From an uncultured Lachnospiraceae bacterium (lineage in GTDB: Bacteria; Bacillota; Clostridia; Lachnospirales; Lachnospiraceae): a stretch of 51,319 nucleotides of DNA. The stretch lies in the NCBI GenBank assembly GCA_947179245.1, contig CAMXBD010000003.1, forward strand, positions 1 through 51,319. The letters run 5' to 3'. The translations under genes were made by a program, and so were the position numbers. Below, in pieces: positions 35,574 to 44,305 of this stretch; positions within the stretch are counted from its first letter, which is position 1, and each line of letters begins with the position of its first letter. The notes beneath the pieces were generated by a model that worked only from the letters and a program-made list of their open reading frames with translations, did not search any database and had not been told where the DNA came from.

Positions 35574-36772
35574 AGTAAATGACTTAAAATATAATTATCT
35601 TCTTTGACAAAATCTTCACTCAGCCATCTGATTTTCTGCTTATTTACTCCCATACCCTCTAAAAAACTACAGACTGATCCGGCTGTCCTCCGGCTGTTAA
35701 TTGCAAGAATAATATAATCATACATTTCATGATTGCAGCTACTTATTTGTTCAGGATCATTTACATCAGGATTCATTCTTCGATATGCGGCATAATTTTT
35801 ATCTAACCAAGCAACCACTTTAACTGTCGTCTGCTCCTTCACATACCGATAAAGGCTTTGCCCCATTTTTCCTGCACCATATATGATAATCCGCGCATAT
35901 GGCTCAATCCCGCCATATGGTGCCAAGATCCCGTTCCTATCTTTCAAGTCAAAATAAGCAATGTTTCTTGTTAATAATAAATTTTTAGCATATTGATTTA
36001 ACTGCCTGTCTAAATATTGTGAATACAATGATTCTGCAAATACTTTTCTTAAATATCCGATCAGACACTTATTCCGCACCAATTCATCCGCATCATAGCA
36101 GTCCATCATAGAACCGGTGCGCTGTATGTAATGATATCCTGCTAAATCAGAAATATAGACTTTCTGCGTTTGTAATATATACGGGTATGTAACCGCAACA
36201 TCTTCCCCGCAATTGATCTGATCATCCACCTGAATCTGAATATCCCATAGAATATCTTTTCGGAACAATTTCGCCCAGATAAACTGGCTTATTCCAAATT
36301 GATAGAATTCCTCCGCGTACAACATAAAAGGAATGATATCTTTCGTCTTATAAACTCCCGGCTCTAATTTGCACGATACCCTCTGGGTATATCCTTCCAT
36401 ATCACAGTAATGATTTGATACAACCAGATCTGCCTCATGCTCCACCATATCGAGACTCAGGCTCTCTATCATGTCAGTTTCTATCCAATCATCACCATCA
36501 ACATAACAAATATATTCGCCTGTCGCAGCCGCCAAGCCGCTCTTTCTTGCCCTGACCAGCCCTTCGTTCTTCTTATGGATTACAACAACTCTGGAATCCA
36601 TTACTGCGTATTGATCACAAATCTGCGCAGATCCGTCAGTTGATCCGTCATCCACGAGAATAATCTGTAATTTATCGTATGTCTGTCCAATAATACTGGA
36701 AATGCATTTCTCAAGGTATGCCGCAACATTATAAATCGGAACGATTACAGAAACTTTCTCATTGTTTTCCAT
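35570..36772 (-). CDS. GT2 glycosyltransferase with C-terminal Rossmann module
   Basis: The 400-aa product begins with a GT-A family 2 domain (VSVIVPIYNVAAYLEKCISS) with LVDDGSTDGSAQICDQY and the metal-binding YVDGDDWIE near residues 88-96. It ends with a Rossmann-like module at about 290-395 (ARIIIYGAGKMGQSLYRYV, VVAWLDKNYAAYRRM, YDYIILAIN). ATG at 36772 is chosen because it starts just before the GT2 core; the ORF-track start is a GTG 11 codons upstream and neither has a perfect SD. It probably transfers an activated sugar during surface-glycan assembly. Confidence 0.87.
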   Translation of the reverse strand: MENNEKVSVIVPIYNVAAYLEKCISSIIGQTYDKLQIILVDDGSTDGSAQICDQYAVMDSRVVVIHKKNEGLVRARKSGLAAATGEYICYVDGDDWIETDMIESLSLDMVEHEADLVVSNHYCDMEGYTQRVSCKLEPGVYKTKDIIPFMLYAEEFYQFGISQFIWAKLFRKDILWDIQIQVDDQINCGEDVAVTYPYILQTQKVYISDLAGYHYIQRTGSMMDCYDADELVRNKCLIGYLRKVFAESLYSQYLDRQLNQYAKNLLLTRNIAYFDLKDRNGILAPYGGIEPYARIIIYGAGKMGQSLYRYVKEQTTVKVVAWLDKNYAAYRRMNPDVNDPEQISSCNHEMYDYIILAINSRRTAGSVCSFLEGMGVNKQKIRWLSEDFVKEDNYILSHLL

Positions 36773-36844
36773 CAGGTCACTTTGCTCCAATCCTTCTAAA
36801 ACCACCTTGTAACAATCTTCAGGGTATTAAAACGTCATGAACAA

Positions 36845-38074
36845 TTATATTTCCACGTTCAGACACACGTAATCACGAAATCCATGTTTTTCTAATATAC
36901 CCTCAATCTCCTGATTGTATATCTTATTGGCAGCGATTAATACAATTGCATCGTCTTTATACGCCTTCAGCTCCTGTATCTCATATATATGATGCCCATA
37001 CATGCTCCTCTGCGCCTCGTTTCGTTTCGTAACTGCAAAGCCGGCTATTTCAATCCCATACTTCTGTAATAGTTCAATGATCTCCTTCGAGACATATCCT
37101 GCTCCATAAATAATCACATGACTTTTCTGCCGTATTCTGGTTAGTATTTCTTCACTAAATTCAATTCCATATATTTTGGTTTCCTGCTGAAGAATACGAA
37201 AAATATATTTTGCAAAAGCTGTTTCTAACCCTTTTTCCACATCCTGTTTATCGGACGCGGAAAGATTCAATATACCACCGGCTATTTTTTTGTACTGATC
37301 TTCCAAAAAAGGCTGTAATCCTACAGCATCTTCATGCTGTGAATAATATTGTAAAATATCTATATACTGTGTAATTTGTCCTATTAAAAGTTTTATCTTA
37401 GCATTAGCGCCGCGTGAAATAGATTTTTCATGAATCCTATAGCGATAATATTTCTTCGGACAGACTATTACTTTTTCTGCAAGGCATAAAGCCCGTAAAA
37501 TAAAATCCCCGCCCTCCCCAATCGAAAGCTTCTTATATCGAAGCCCGTTTTCTTTTATAAAAGAACTCTTATAAAACACTGAGCACAAATAAAGGAAAAA
37601 GTCATTATTCTTTACAAATTCTCCTATTATTTCTCTCCCATTATATACCTTCGGGTAGTTTCTCAAAATTCCTTCACGCAATCCTGTTTCGCTTATATTG
37701 TTTTCTATATGTAGATGCATCCCTAAATAACACATCTCTGAATTATGCTGTTCCGATAGAATATATAGATTTTCTAATGCGTCCGGCTCCAGATAATCAT
37801 CCGAATCAACGAACTGGATATACTTTCCTTTTGCTATATCTAATCCTCTGTTTCTGGATAGAGCTGCACCTATATTCTCTTCATTACATATAATATTAAT
37901 ACGATGATCCTTCTTTTGATATTTATACAATATATCTGTCGAAGAATCTGTCGATTTATCATCAACGAAAATAATTTCTATCTCCTTCAAAGTCTGCGCC
38001 AGTAAACTTTCTATACAGTTTTCCAACATTGATTCCGTATTATATACCGGCACAATTACAGATACTTTAACCAT
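36845..38074 (-). CDS. GT2 glycosyltransferase with C-terminal Rossmann module
   Basis: The 409-aa product has an N-terminal GT2 domain (VSVIVPVYNTESMLENCIES, FVDDKSTDSSTDILYKYQ, FVDSDDYLEPDALENLY). It ends with a YGAG-type Rossmann module at about 305-405 (SHVIIYGAGYVSKEIIELL, then DDAIVLIAANKIYNQEI). ATG at 38074 follows GAGG; the ORF-track ATG lies four codons upstream. The module order matches the neighbouring GT2 enzymes, suggesting duplication of a GT2-Rossmann architecture within the locus. Confidence 0.88.
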   Translation of the reverse strand: MVKVSVIVPVYNTESMLENCIESLLAQTLKEIEIIFVDDKSTDSSTDILYKYQKKDHRINIICNEENIGAALSRNRGLDIAKGKYIQFVDSDDYLEPDALENLYILSEQHNSEMCYLGMHLHIENNISETGLREGILRNYPKVYNGREIIGEFVKNNDFFLYLCSVFYKSSFIKENGLRYKKLSIGEGGDFILRALCLAEKVIVCPKKYYRYRIHEKSISRGANAKIKLLIGQITQYIDILQYYSQHEDAVGLQPFLEDQYKKIAGGILNLSASDKQDVEKGLETAFAKYIFRILQQETKIYGIEFSEEILTRIRQKSHVIIYGAGYVSKEIIELLQKYGIEIAGFAVTKRNEAQRSMYGHHIYEIQELKAYKDDAIVLIAANKIYNQEIEGILEKHGFRDYVCLNVEI

Positions 38075-38167
38075 AGCATTCCTCATACTTTATCACAATA
38101 CTTCTCTAAGCATTTTACAACTCCTGATAGTTCTGGCGAATCGAATCGCCCAGTAACAATATGTTTT

Positions 38168-40507
38168 TCATATGAAACAAGTTTCCTTTAAATATTCGTC
38201 TAGCTCTTTAAATTTGTCTTTAATATCGTTTATCGGCAATACAGCATCGTTTTCCACGGACATAGCCTGTCTCAAACATATTTCAAAGTCCTCTTCTTTT
38301 TTACAAAGAACAATATGTGGATTCTCTTTTATCCATTGATATGATTCCGATACTTTACCCGACAGATTATCAAATGCAACACAGGGCGTATCAGTAACTG
38401 CGCAAAAAATCATCGCATGTAATCTGTCTGTAATTACAACAGATGCCTGTCGTATTTTATCTAACAATGCCATGACATATTCTTCCCTGTTATCCAAGAA
38501 CACATCCACTGTCGATATAGTAGTAAACCGTTTCGCTTCTATTCCCTTTTCCTGCAAAATTCGCGTAATACGAGTCTCATCGATCCCCATAGCTTCTTTG
38601 TCATCCCTGATGCATACCAACCCGCCACTGCGTTCAAACGAGCCCTCATATTTCAGCGATAATGCAATATCCGGAGTCAAAATTTTCCTGACTGAATTAT
38701 CTAATAACTCTGATGCCAGCCGATACGACGCTTTATCTCTCAACATGATTGTCAAGTCAGTATGAAAATTCAATACAGAAGATAATGATTTCTTTTCGCT
38801 TTCTCCTAATCCCGAATCTTCAAAGTACATCGTCTGTGGGAAAATAATGATCTTATTCTCCGGATACTGCTGAATAATATTTTTCGTAATATCTTCCAGC
38901 CATAGCCACAGTGAGCCTAAATATCCGCCGCCGCTAATAATCAGAATATCCTCATCCTGTATTACGTTTTGAATAAGCAGATTCTCTCTTATATACTGTT
39001 GACAGGAAATTTCAATAAACTCAATGTCCGGAAATAATCTACGAAACAGTTCCCTTTCTGCCAGTGCAATTGCATGGTCTCCCAGATTGCTGTAATCGGG
39101 ACTGTTAAATAAGATAAATGCCGGTTTTCTGTCCGCCGCAAATAATTTATCATAATCGGACCATCTGTTTATATATGCAAAATTATTATCATATAGCTTT
39201 TGCTGCATTGCCGCCGCATACGTTCCCTTAACCCAATGTGTGGAGTCCTCCGCTCTCCGGTCCCTTACTTTAAAATAGTTATCGCATACAATCTCCGGCG
39301 CATCGCCCCATGCCAGAAAGGCATGATTATTAAAACAGTAATCCAGACGGCACCCATGTCCGACAGGCATGACCGGCAGTACTTTCTGCCCCTCATCAAA
39401 GACAGTCCCGACTAATTCCTGCTGGTAACAGCTTTGCAGATTACCGTTCACAACATTAACCCGATAACTCCAGCTGCCGGCATAACATGTCTGATGAATC
39501 TTTTTCTTATATAAATCGCACTTTAAATTAAATAAATCAGAATCAAAAGTCTGCCAGACATTCTTATACTCTTCCAGAGACAGCTCAGACAATAAATCCA
39601 AGCCTTCCTTGTTGGTATCTCTTGTAAAAGTGATATGCGGCATGGCGCTCCCGGCATGAACTGCAAATTCTTTCTTTATATTATCGATTTCATCAATAAG
39701 ATTATCACATGGCGTAATCTCTATCGAATACGAACAAGGTGAATTTTTAATCTTATCTGCATTCTTCCAAAAAACATCTGATAATTTTGTTCTTTTCAGC
39801 TCCGCATAATGAAAAGAAAGCTTAAAAAACATACGTTCCAGAAGCTCGTCCGGAAACTGCAATATGGCATCTATCCTAGGTGTGATCGTGCCGTTTGTGA
39901 TAATAGAAAGATAATGTCCTTCATCCAACAGCTCATATGTTAATTCAACAATATCTTTAGATAATAACGTCTCTCCCAAAGCACAGGCATTAATATGACA
40001 GGGACCGCCTAATTTTGCCTGCGATAAAGCTTCTCTTATTTCTTTGGCTGTATATTCAGATGTTATACTTCCCGGCGTAAACTCATGTTTTCGCCAAACA
40101 TAACAATACTCGCAATGAAAATTGCATTCGGTTGTACCATGTACCAGCAGCTCGATAAACTTATGTATCCTGCGGCGTTGAATTGACTGAGGCCACTGGC
40201 ATTTTACCGGCTTCAATTCTATCTCCTGCAAGAAATCATAAACTCTCTGATGCGGAAGACCATATTCGTCACACTGTTCCTCTATCGCCTTAATACTGCT
40301 CTCACGCTCTGCCATGATCAGAACAAACGGAGATTCCAGTTCGCGCAAGCGCCTTGGCTCCATACATATCCGCTGGTCGCCTAAGATGTGCTGCCCCCAT
40401 TTACCGCTGTCATTGTCACTGAATACGGCAATTTCGCATACCGCATCCAGCCGCTCAACCAACGAATAAAAATTTGCTCCTATGCCAAAAGCTGCTAATG
40501 TTCTCAT
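38168..40507 (-). CDS. Rossmann - radical SAM/SPASM-like - polysaccharide pyruvyltransferase fusion
   Basis: The 779-aa product has three parts. First, a Rossmann-like module at about 1-100 (MRTLAAFGIGANFYSLVERL, FSDNDSGKWGQ). Second, a radical SAM domain at about 118-340 with the CX3CX2C cluster motif ECNFHCEYCYVW (Cys 128, 132, 135), followed by SPASM-like auxiliary cysteines (about 341, 360, 386, 391; GHGCRLDYC). Third, a polysaccharide pyruvyltransferase domain at about 462-745 (FNSPDYSNLGDHAIALAE, IIISGGGYLGS-like segment, ITDRLHAMIFCAVTDTPCVAF). ATG at 40507 is chosen for AGGTGGGA upstream; the ORF-track start is 18 codons earlier without an SD. Predicted role: modify a sugar, lipid-linked glycan or peptide by radical chemistry and add pyruvate ketals or a related group. 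Confidence 0.87.
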   Translation of the reverse strand: MRTLAAFGIGANFYSLVERLDAVCEIAVFSDNDSGKWGQHILGDQRICMEPRRLRELESPFVLIMAERESSIKAIEEQCDEYGLPHQRVYDFLQEIELKPVKCQWPQSIQRRRIHKFIELLVHGTTECNFHCEYCYVWRKHEFTPGSITSEYTAKEIREALSQAKLGGPCHINACALGETLLSKDIVELTYELLDEGHYLSIITNGTITPRIDAILQFPDELLERMFFKLSFHYAELKRTKLSDVFWKNADKIKNSPCSYSIEITPCDNLIDEIDNIKKEFAVHAGSAMPHITFTRDTNKEGLDLLSELSLEEYKNVWQTFDSDLFNLKCDLYKKKIHQTCYAGSWSYRVNVVNGNLQSCYQQELVGTVFDEGQKVLPVMPVGHGCRLDYCFNNHAFLAWGDAPEIVCDNYFKVRDRRAEDSTHWVKGTYAAAMQQKLYDNNFAYINRWSDYDKLFAADRKPAFILFNSPDYSNLGDHAIALAERELFRRLFPDIEFIEISCQQYIRENLLIQNVIQDEDILIISGGGYLGSLWLWLEDITKNIIQQYPENKIIIFPQTMYFEDSGLGESEKKSLSSVLNFHTDLTIMLRDKASYRLASELLDNSVRKILTPDIALSLKYEGSFERSGGLVCIRDDKEAMGIDETRITRILQEKGIEAKRFTTISTVDVFLDNREEYVMALLDKIRQASVVITDRLHAMIFCAVTDTPCVAFDNLSGKVSESYQWIKENPHIVLCKKEEDFEICLRQAMSVENDAVLPINDIKDKFKELDEYLKETCFI

Positions 40508-40570
40508 ATAGTCCCACCTGCGTTTGGATTGTTCATTCTTTCTGATAGCCTTTTCTCTCATTGAAATATA

Positions 40571-41914
40571 TTAATAAAAACATAAAAATTGATTTATATC
40601 TATTACTTCTATGTCTCTTTCTCCTACTGCATTCTTTACATCATCATATATCAGACAAGCCGAGATAATAACAGCCTGTACCCTGTCTATAGCGCCTTCC
40701 GGAGAAACAACTATATATCCTTGCAATATACTTCCCTGTTTATCTTTGGATTTGTCAATTACTGCTTCTACTTCCAATTTGTGCTGTATACAAAACTCCA
40801 ACAGCACTTTTCCATTGTTACCACAGCCCCATATTGCAATCCTTTTACCTGCTTTCTTTAATTTCTCATATAAATCTACTACTTTATCCTTTTTACTATA
40901 TAAAAATGCTTTTAAAATACTTTCCTCATGAAACCAGCCGGATTCAAAGCTTTCAGCTGCAAATCGTTCCAATCCTGTTCGTATATATTGATCTGATATG
41001 CCATTATGATGTTTATCTAATGCACATAAATTATGAATGCCTTCCTCTTGTATGAAGTTATAGAAAGTTCTTGCACGTTCAATATTACGATCCTTCTCAA
41101 GTGCATATTTCAATGAAAAGAAAACTCTGTAATAGAAATATGGCGATAATTCTTTGAATTTATCTCTTTTCACCAGCTCCTGTCCCATCTGCATTAACGC
41201 CTTGTAAGCGCATCCGGAATCTCTGTCACATGAAATCCTCCCGGATTCAGAGTGTTCACGAACATAAACCATCACACGGTCATCCTCTAATACTATAGTT
41301 CCTGATGACAGCAATAATGCCATACAGACAAAGTACACGTCATTATTACAGCTTAAATCTTGAAATTCAAGATAATTTTCTCGTATAAAAGTTTTTCTGT
41401 ATAGTTTATTCCATGGCGCTGATGTCCAATATGCAAACTCGCAAGGGGCGCAGTCAGACACTGTAAATGTATTTTTGCAATATCTAGCTTTATATTCTTG
41501 TCCATGAATGATACGCTGCTTATTATGAATCTGCTCCGTAGGCACATGCTTATAATCAAACATAACAATATCTGCTGCTTTATTTTCTAATGTATCGTAT
41601 GCTTTCTCCAGCATCATCTCATCAAAAATATCATCCCCATCTAAAAAGGCAAGATATTCTCCGTTTGCCATGCCCATGCCTTTGTTTCTGGAATAGGCGG
41701 CTCCTAAACGCTTGGAATTGGATACAATCCTCAGTCTGCTGTCTTTTTGTAAGAATTTCTCTAAAATATCCAGTGTGCCATCTGTCGATCCATCGTTCAC
41801 ACAAATCAGCTCGTAATTTGTAAAAGTCTGCCTCAACACACTTTCCAAGCTTTCTTCCAGATACTTTTCTGAGTTATATAGCGGCATAATAATCGATATG
41901 TTGACATTGTCCAT
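40571..41914 (-). CDS. GT2 glycosyltransferase with C-terminal Rossmann module
   Basis: The 447-aa product has an N-terminal GT2 domain (ISIIMPLYNSEKYLEESLES, CVNDGSTDGTLDILEKF, AFLDGDDIFDEMML with the DxD-type metal site). The middle is helical. The Rossmann-like module at about 335-440 begins GKRIAIWGCGNNGKVLLEF, continues VEAVIDKSKDKQGSILQGY and ends AVIISACLIYDDV. It is a close architectural relative of the other GT2 genes here. It lies 68 nt after the membrane-anchored Rossmann gene. Confidence 0.88.
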   Translation of the reverse strand: MDNVNISIIMPLYNSEKYLEESLESVLRQTFTNYELICVNDGSTDGTLDILEKFLQKDSRLRIVSNSKRLGAAYSRNKGMGMANGEYLAFLDGDDIFDEMMLEKAYDTLENKAADIVMFDYKHVPTEQIHNKQRIIHGQEYKARYCKNTFTVSDCAPCEFAYWTSAPWNKLYRKTFIRENYLEFQDLSCNNDVYFVCMALLLSSGTIVLEDDRVMVYVREHSESGRISCDRDSGCAYKALMQMGQELVKRDKFKELSPYFYYRVFFSLKYALEKDRNIERARTFYNFIQEEGIHNLCALDKHHNGISDQYIRTGLERFAAESFESGWFHEESILKAFLYSKKDKVVDLYEKLKKAGKRIAIWGCGNNGKVLLEFCIQHKLEVEAVIDKSKDKQGSILQGYIVVSPEGAIDRVQAVIISACLIYDDVKNAVGERDIEVIDINQFLCFY

Positions 41915-41982
41915 TATTTTCCCCTTGGCTCTCTGTTATCAATAGGGGCTGTTCATTATAACACCCCCTATTCATACAATCT

Positions 41983-42474
41983 CTATAAGTTGTTCTCTAA
42001 TACTTCATCTATAACTTCTTCAAGCGAAATAATCGGATACTCCACTTTCTGCTCCAGCATGTCTTCGATTTCATCCATATAATGGATTGCAGTCACAACA
42101 ATAGCATCCACTTCTTCTAACGTTTCTTCCGGCGTAACGATATCTACATCCGCATACATTGTGTCTGCTTGCTTATCAATAATATATTTCACTTCTACCT
42201 CAGAATCTTTTAATTCATCAAACAACCGCTCCCCTAACTCTTTCATTCCATATATGGCAATTGTTTTGTATCCATTCTCTACAAAAAACGATCGTATAGA
42301 ATGACCTTTCTGCTCTATCTCCAGCCACTTCAGCAGTAATTCATAAAACTCACCCATCTTCCGCAGACGGTCTCTGGTAGCTGCATCCTTTTTCTTTTGC
42401 TTAAATCCTACTGCTGCCGCTCCTGTAGATGCTCCCAATAATAAGGATAATCCTGTAAGTGTTCCCTTTTTCAT
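41983..42474 (-). CDS. Membrane-anchored stand-alone Rossmann module protein
   Basis: The 163-aa product has one N-terminal hydrophobic helix at about 5-24 followed by KQKKK, so it is an anchored protein with a cytoplasmic body. A helical linker lies at about 30-60. The rest is the same Rossmann-like module seen fused to the glycosyltransferases: KTIAIYGMKELGERLFDEL, VEVKYIIDKQADTM, DVDIVTPEE, DAIVVTAIHYMDEIEDML. The glycine-rich turn is altered to YGMKELG. A clean AAGGAG SD precedes it. I infer a membrane scaffold or regulatory partner rather than an enzyme, since no catalytic domain remains. Confidence 0.75.
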   Translation of the reverse strand: MKKGTLTGLSLLLGASTGAAAVGFKQKKKDAATRDRLRKMGEFYELLLKWLEIEQKGHSIRSFFVENGYKTIAIYGMKELGERLFDELKDSEVEVKYIIDKQADTMYADVDIVTPEETLEEVDAIVVTAIHYMDEIEDMLEQKVEYPIISLEEVIDEVLENNL

Positions 42475-42542
42475 ATTTCTTGTTCTCCTTTTTTATTAAT
42501 ATTATCCGGTTCGGACAACCGGCAGAATCCGTAATCTCTGTT

Positions 42543-44234
42543 TCAACCGATCAAAACATTTTTCCCTTCAAAAGCAAATCCGTATTTTCTAATTCGTTCT
42601 GCCGGAATCCCTCTTTGCTTCAAATCGGTTTCATACTGTTTTTCCTCTATCTGGGCAAGCGCCGCTTCTACAGTGTCTTCTAGGCTGTTGTCCCTTCTGG
42701 GATTATATACTTTGAACTCTATGATATATGCCTCCAGTCCCTCTTTCTTCGGTTCTAACATAATATCATATCGGCCAAATCCACTCTCCCGATTAGATGT
42801 AATATGGTATCTGCCTTCCAATTCTACGATCAGCCCTAATACAAACCCATGATAGAACCGTTCCGGCTCCGCTTTGCCGGATGCACGTTTCCCTGTATCA
42901 AAGTAACTGAATGTTGCACTGGTAACACGGTTCATATATTCGTTCATGGCTTCCACATCGCCCACTAGCAAGGCCTTCACAAAATCATTGTAATCAGAAA
43001 TATTCGCGGCGAACCACCCCCGCACCATGTTCCGGAACATAAGGCTTACTTCGTGATTCGTTAACGTCAGTTCATATTTAGGTGCATCTGTCACGTCCTC
43101 TGTATCATATCTCTCATAGTTCAGCACCTTCAGATAACCGCTTGCCACAAGGAGACTCCATATCGCATATTCATTGTCGTCCAGCTGGCTATAGACAATC
43201 TGTTCATCAATCGGAATAAATAAATGCCCACCCTGCAACAGATACTCGAAGGATTCTTTCACTGCCTTATTCCCCTCGCGGAGCAGTTTCCCTACAAGGC
43301 TGTTGGAGCTGGTGTTCGCCCAGTATGTTGTGAGATTTCCTGTATCCAGATAATTTAATATAGACCAAGGATTATATACATCTTCCCATTCTCCAAATAT
43401 GAAACCGTCATACCAGCGCTTTACCTCATTCTTCTTTTCAAAACCATATTCATCCATTGCATTAAAAACTTCGTTTTCCGTAAAACCAAAGGCACTCCCA
43501 TATTCGTTTGACGTAGTTGTCACCACTTTCAGATTATTCAGATCTGAGAAAATTGATTCTTTACTGACTCTGGTTATCCCTGTCATTATCGCCCTTTCAA
43601 GCCATGGGTTTGTCTTAAATGCCGAATTAAAAAGACTTCTGGTAAAAGAAACTAGTTTCTCCCAGTATCCATGTACATATGCCTCCTGCATGGGCGTATC
43701 ATATTCATCCAAAAGAATGATGACCTTCTTATGATAATAACGGCATAAATATTCCGATAACTGATGCAGCGCTAATGTTGCGTCAACATCACCCATATCA
43801 ATGGACTTCCTGCGAAACGTGTCTTTTTCCTGTTCTGTCAGGCAATCCCCTTCCAGCAAAAAAGCGCACCTCGAATATTCACTTGCAATCAACTGGCATA
43901 TTTTGGCACGCGCATCCTCATAATTTGGTTCTTTCACATTTGCAAAAGAAAGGCTGATGACAGGATATGTTCCCTGCAAGGTACGGAATTTTGCTTCCTT
44001 CCAGATGGCAAGGCGTTCAAATAAATCATTTCTCCCCACATACTTTAATGAAAAAAACTGTTCCACCATGCTCATCGTCAAGGTTTTCCCAAATCTTCGC
44101 GGGCGGGTAATCAGCGTTACCTCATCACCGCTCTCCCACCATTCCTTTATAAAAAAAGTTTTATCAATATAGAAGTAATTATTTTCAATTATCTTACTAA
44201 AATCCTGTATTCCGATTCCTATTGTTCTAGCCAT
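42543..44234 (-). CDS. AAA-ATPase-like / PD-(D/E)XK nuclease-like protein
   Basis: The 563-aa product matches the AAA-ATPase-like plus PD-(D/E)XK type proteins abundant in gut anaerobes (AAA-ATPase_like and PDDEXK_9 type). N-terminal IGIQDFSKIIENNYFYIDKT is followed by a Walker A-like RPRRFGKTLTMSM at about residues 43-55 and a Walker B-like VIILLDEYDTPMQEAY near 170. The C-terminal nuclease-like fold has RYDIMLEPKKEGLEAYIIEFKVY with the D..ExK arrangement at about 485-510. The function of the family is not established. Its presence between two glycan-locus genes looks like a later insertion. Confidence 0.88.
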   Translation of the reverse strand: MARTIGIGIQDFSKIIENNYFYIDKTFFIKEWWESGDEVTLITRPRRFGKTLTMSMVEQFFSLKYVGRNDLFERLAIWKEAKFRTLQGTYPVISLSFANVKEPNYEDARAKICQLIASEYSRCAFLLEGDCLTEQEKDTFRRKSIDMGDVDATLALHQLSEYLCRYYHKKVIILLDEYDTPMQEAYVHGYWEKLVSFTRSLFNSAFKTNPWLERAIMTGITRVSKESIFSDLNNLKVVTTTSNEYGSAFGFTENEVFNAMDEYGFEKKNEVKRWYDGFIFGEWEDVYNPWSILNYLDTGNLTTYWANTSSNSLVGKLLREGNKAVKESFEYLLQGGHLFIPIDEQIVYSQLDDNEYAIWSLLVASGYLKVLNYERYDTEDVTDAPKYELTLTNHEVSLMFRNMVRGWFAANISDYNDFVKALLVGDVEAMNEYMNRVTSATFSYFDTGKRASGKAEPERFYHGFVLGLIVELEGRYHITSNRESGFGRYDIMLEPKKEGLEAYIIEFKVYNPRRDNSLEDTVEAALAQIEEKQYETDLKQRGIPAERIRKYGFAFEGKNVLIG

Positions 44235-44305
44235 ATGAGCCCACCGCCTTTAATGCTATATATAAAAATAATACTTTAAATTCGTTGCAAAAACAATCCT
44301 TCCGT

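Noticed and set aside
38168-40561. Start of the radical SAM fusion at ATG 40561
   Set aside because: No SD precedes it and the first 18 residues are basic and unrelated to the Rossmann start. ATG 40507 has AGGTGGGA upstream.
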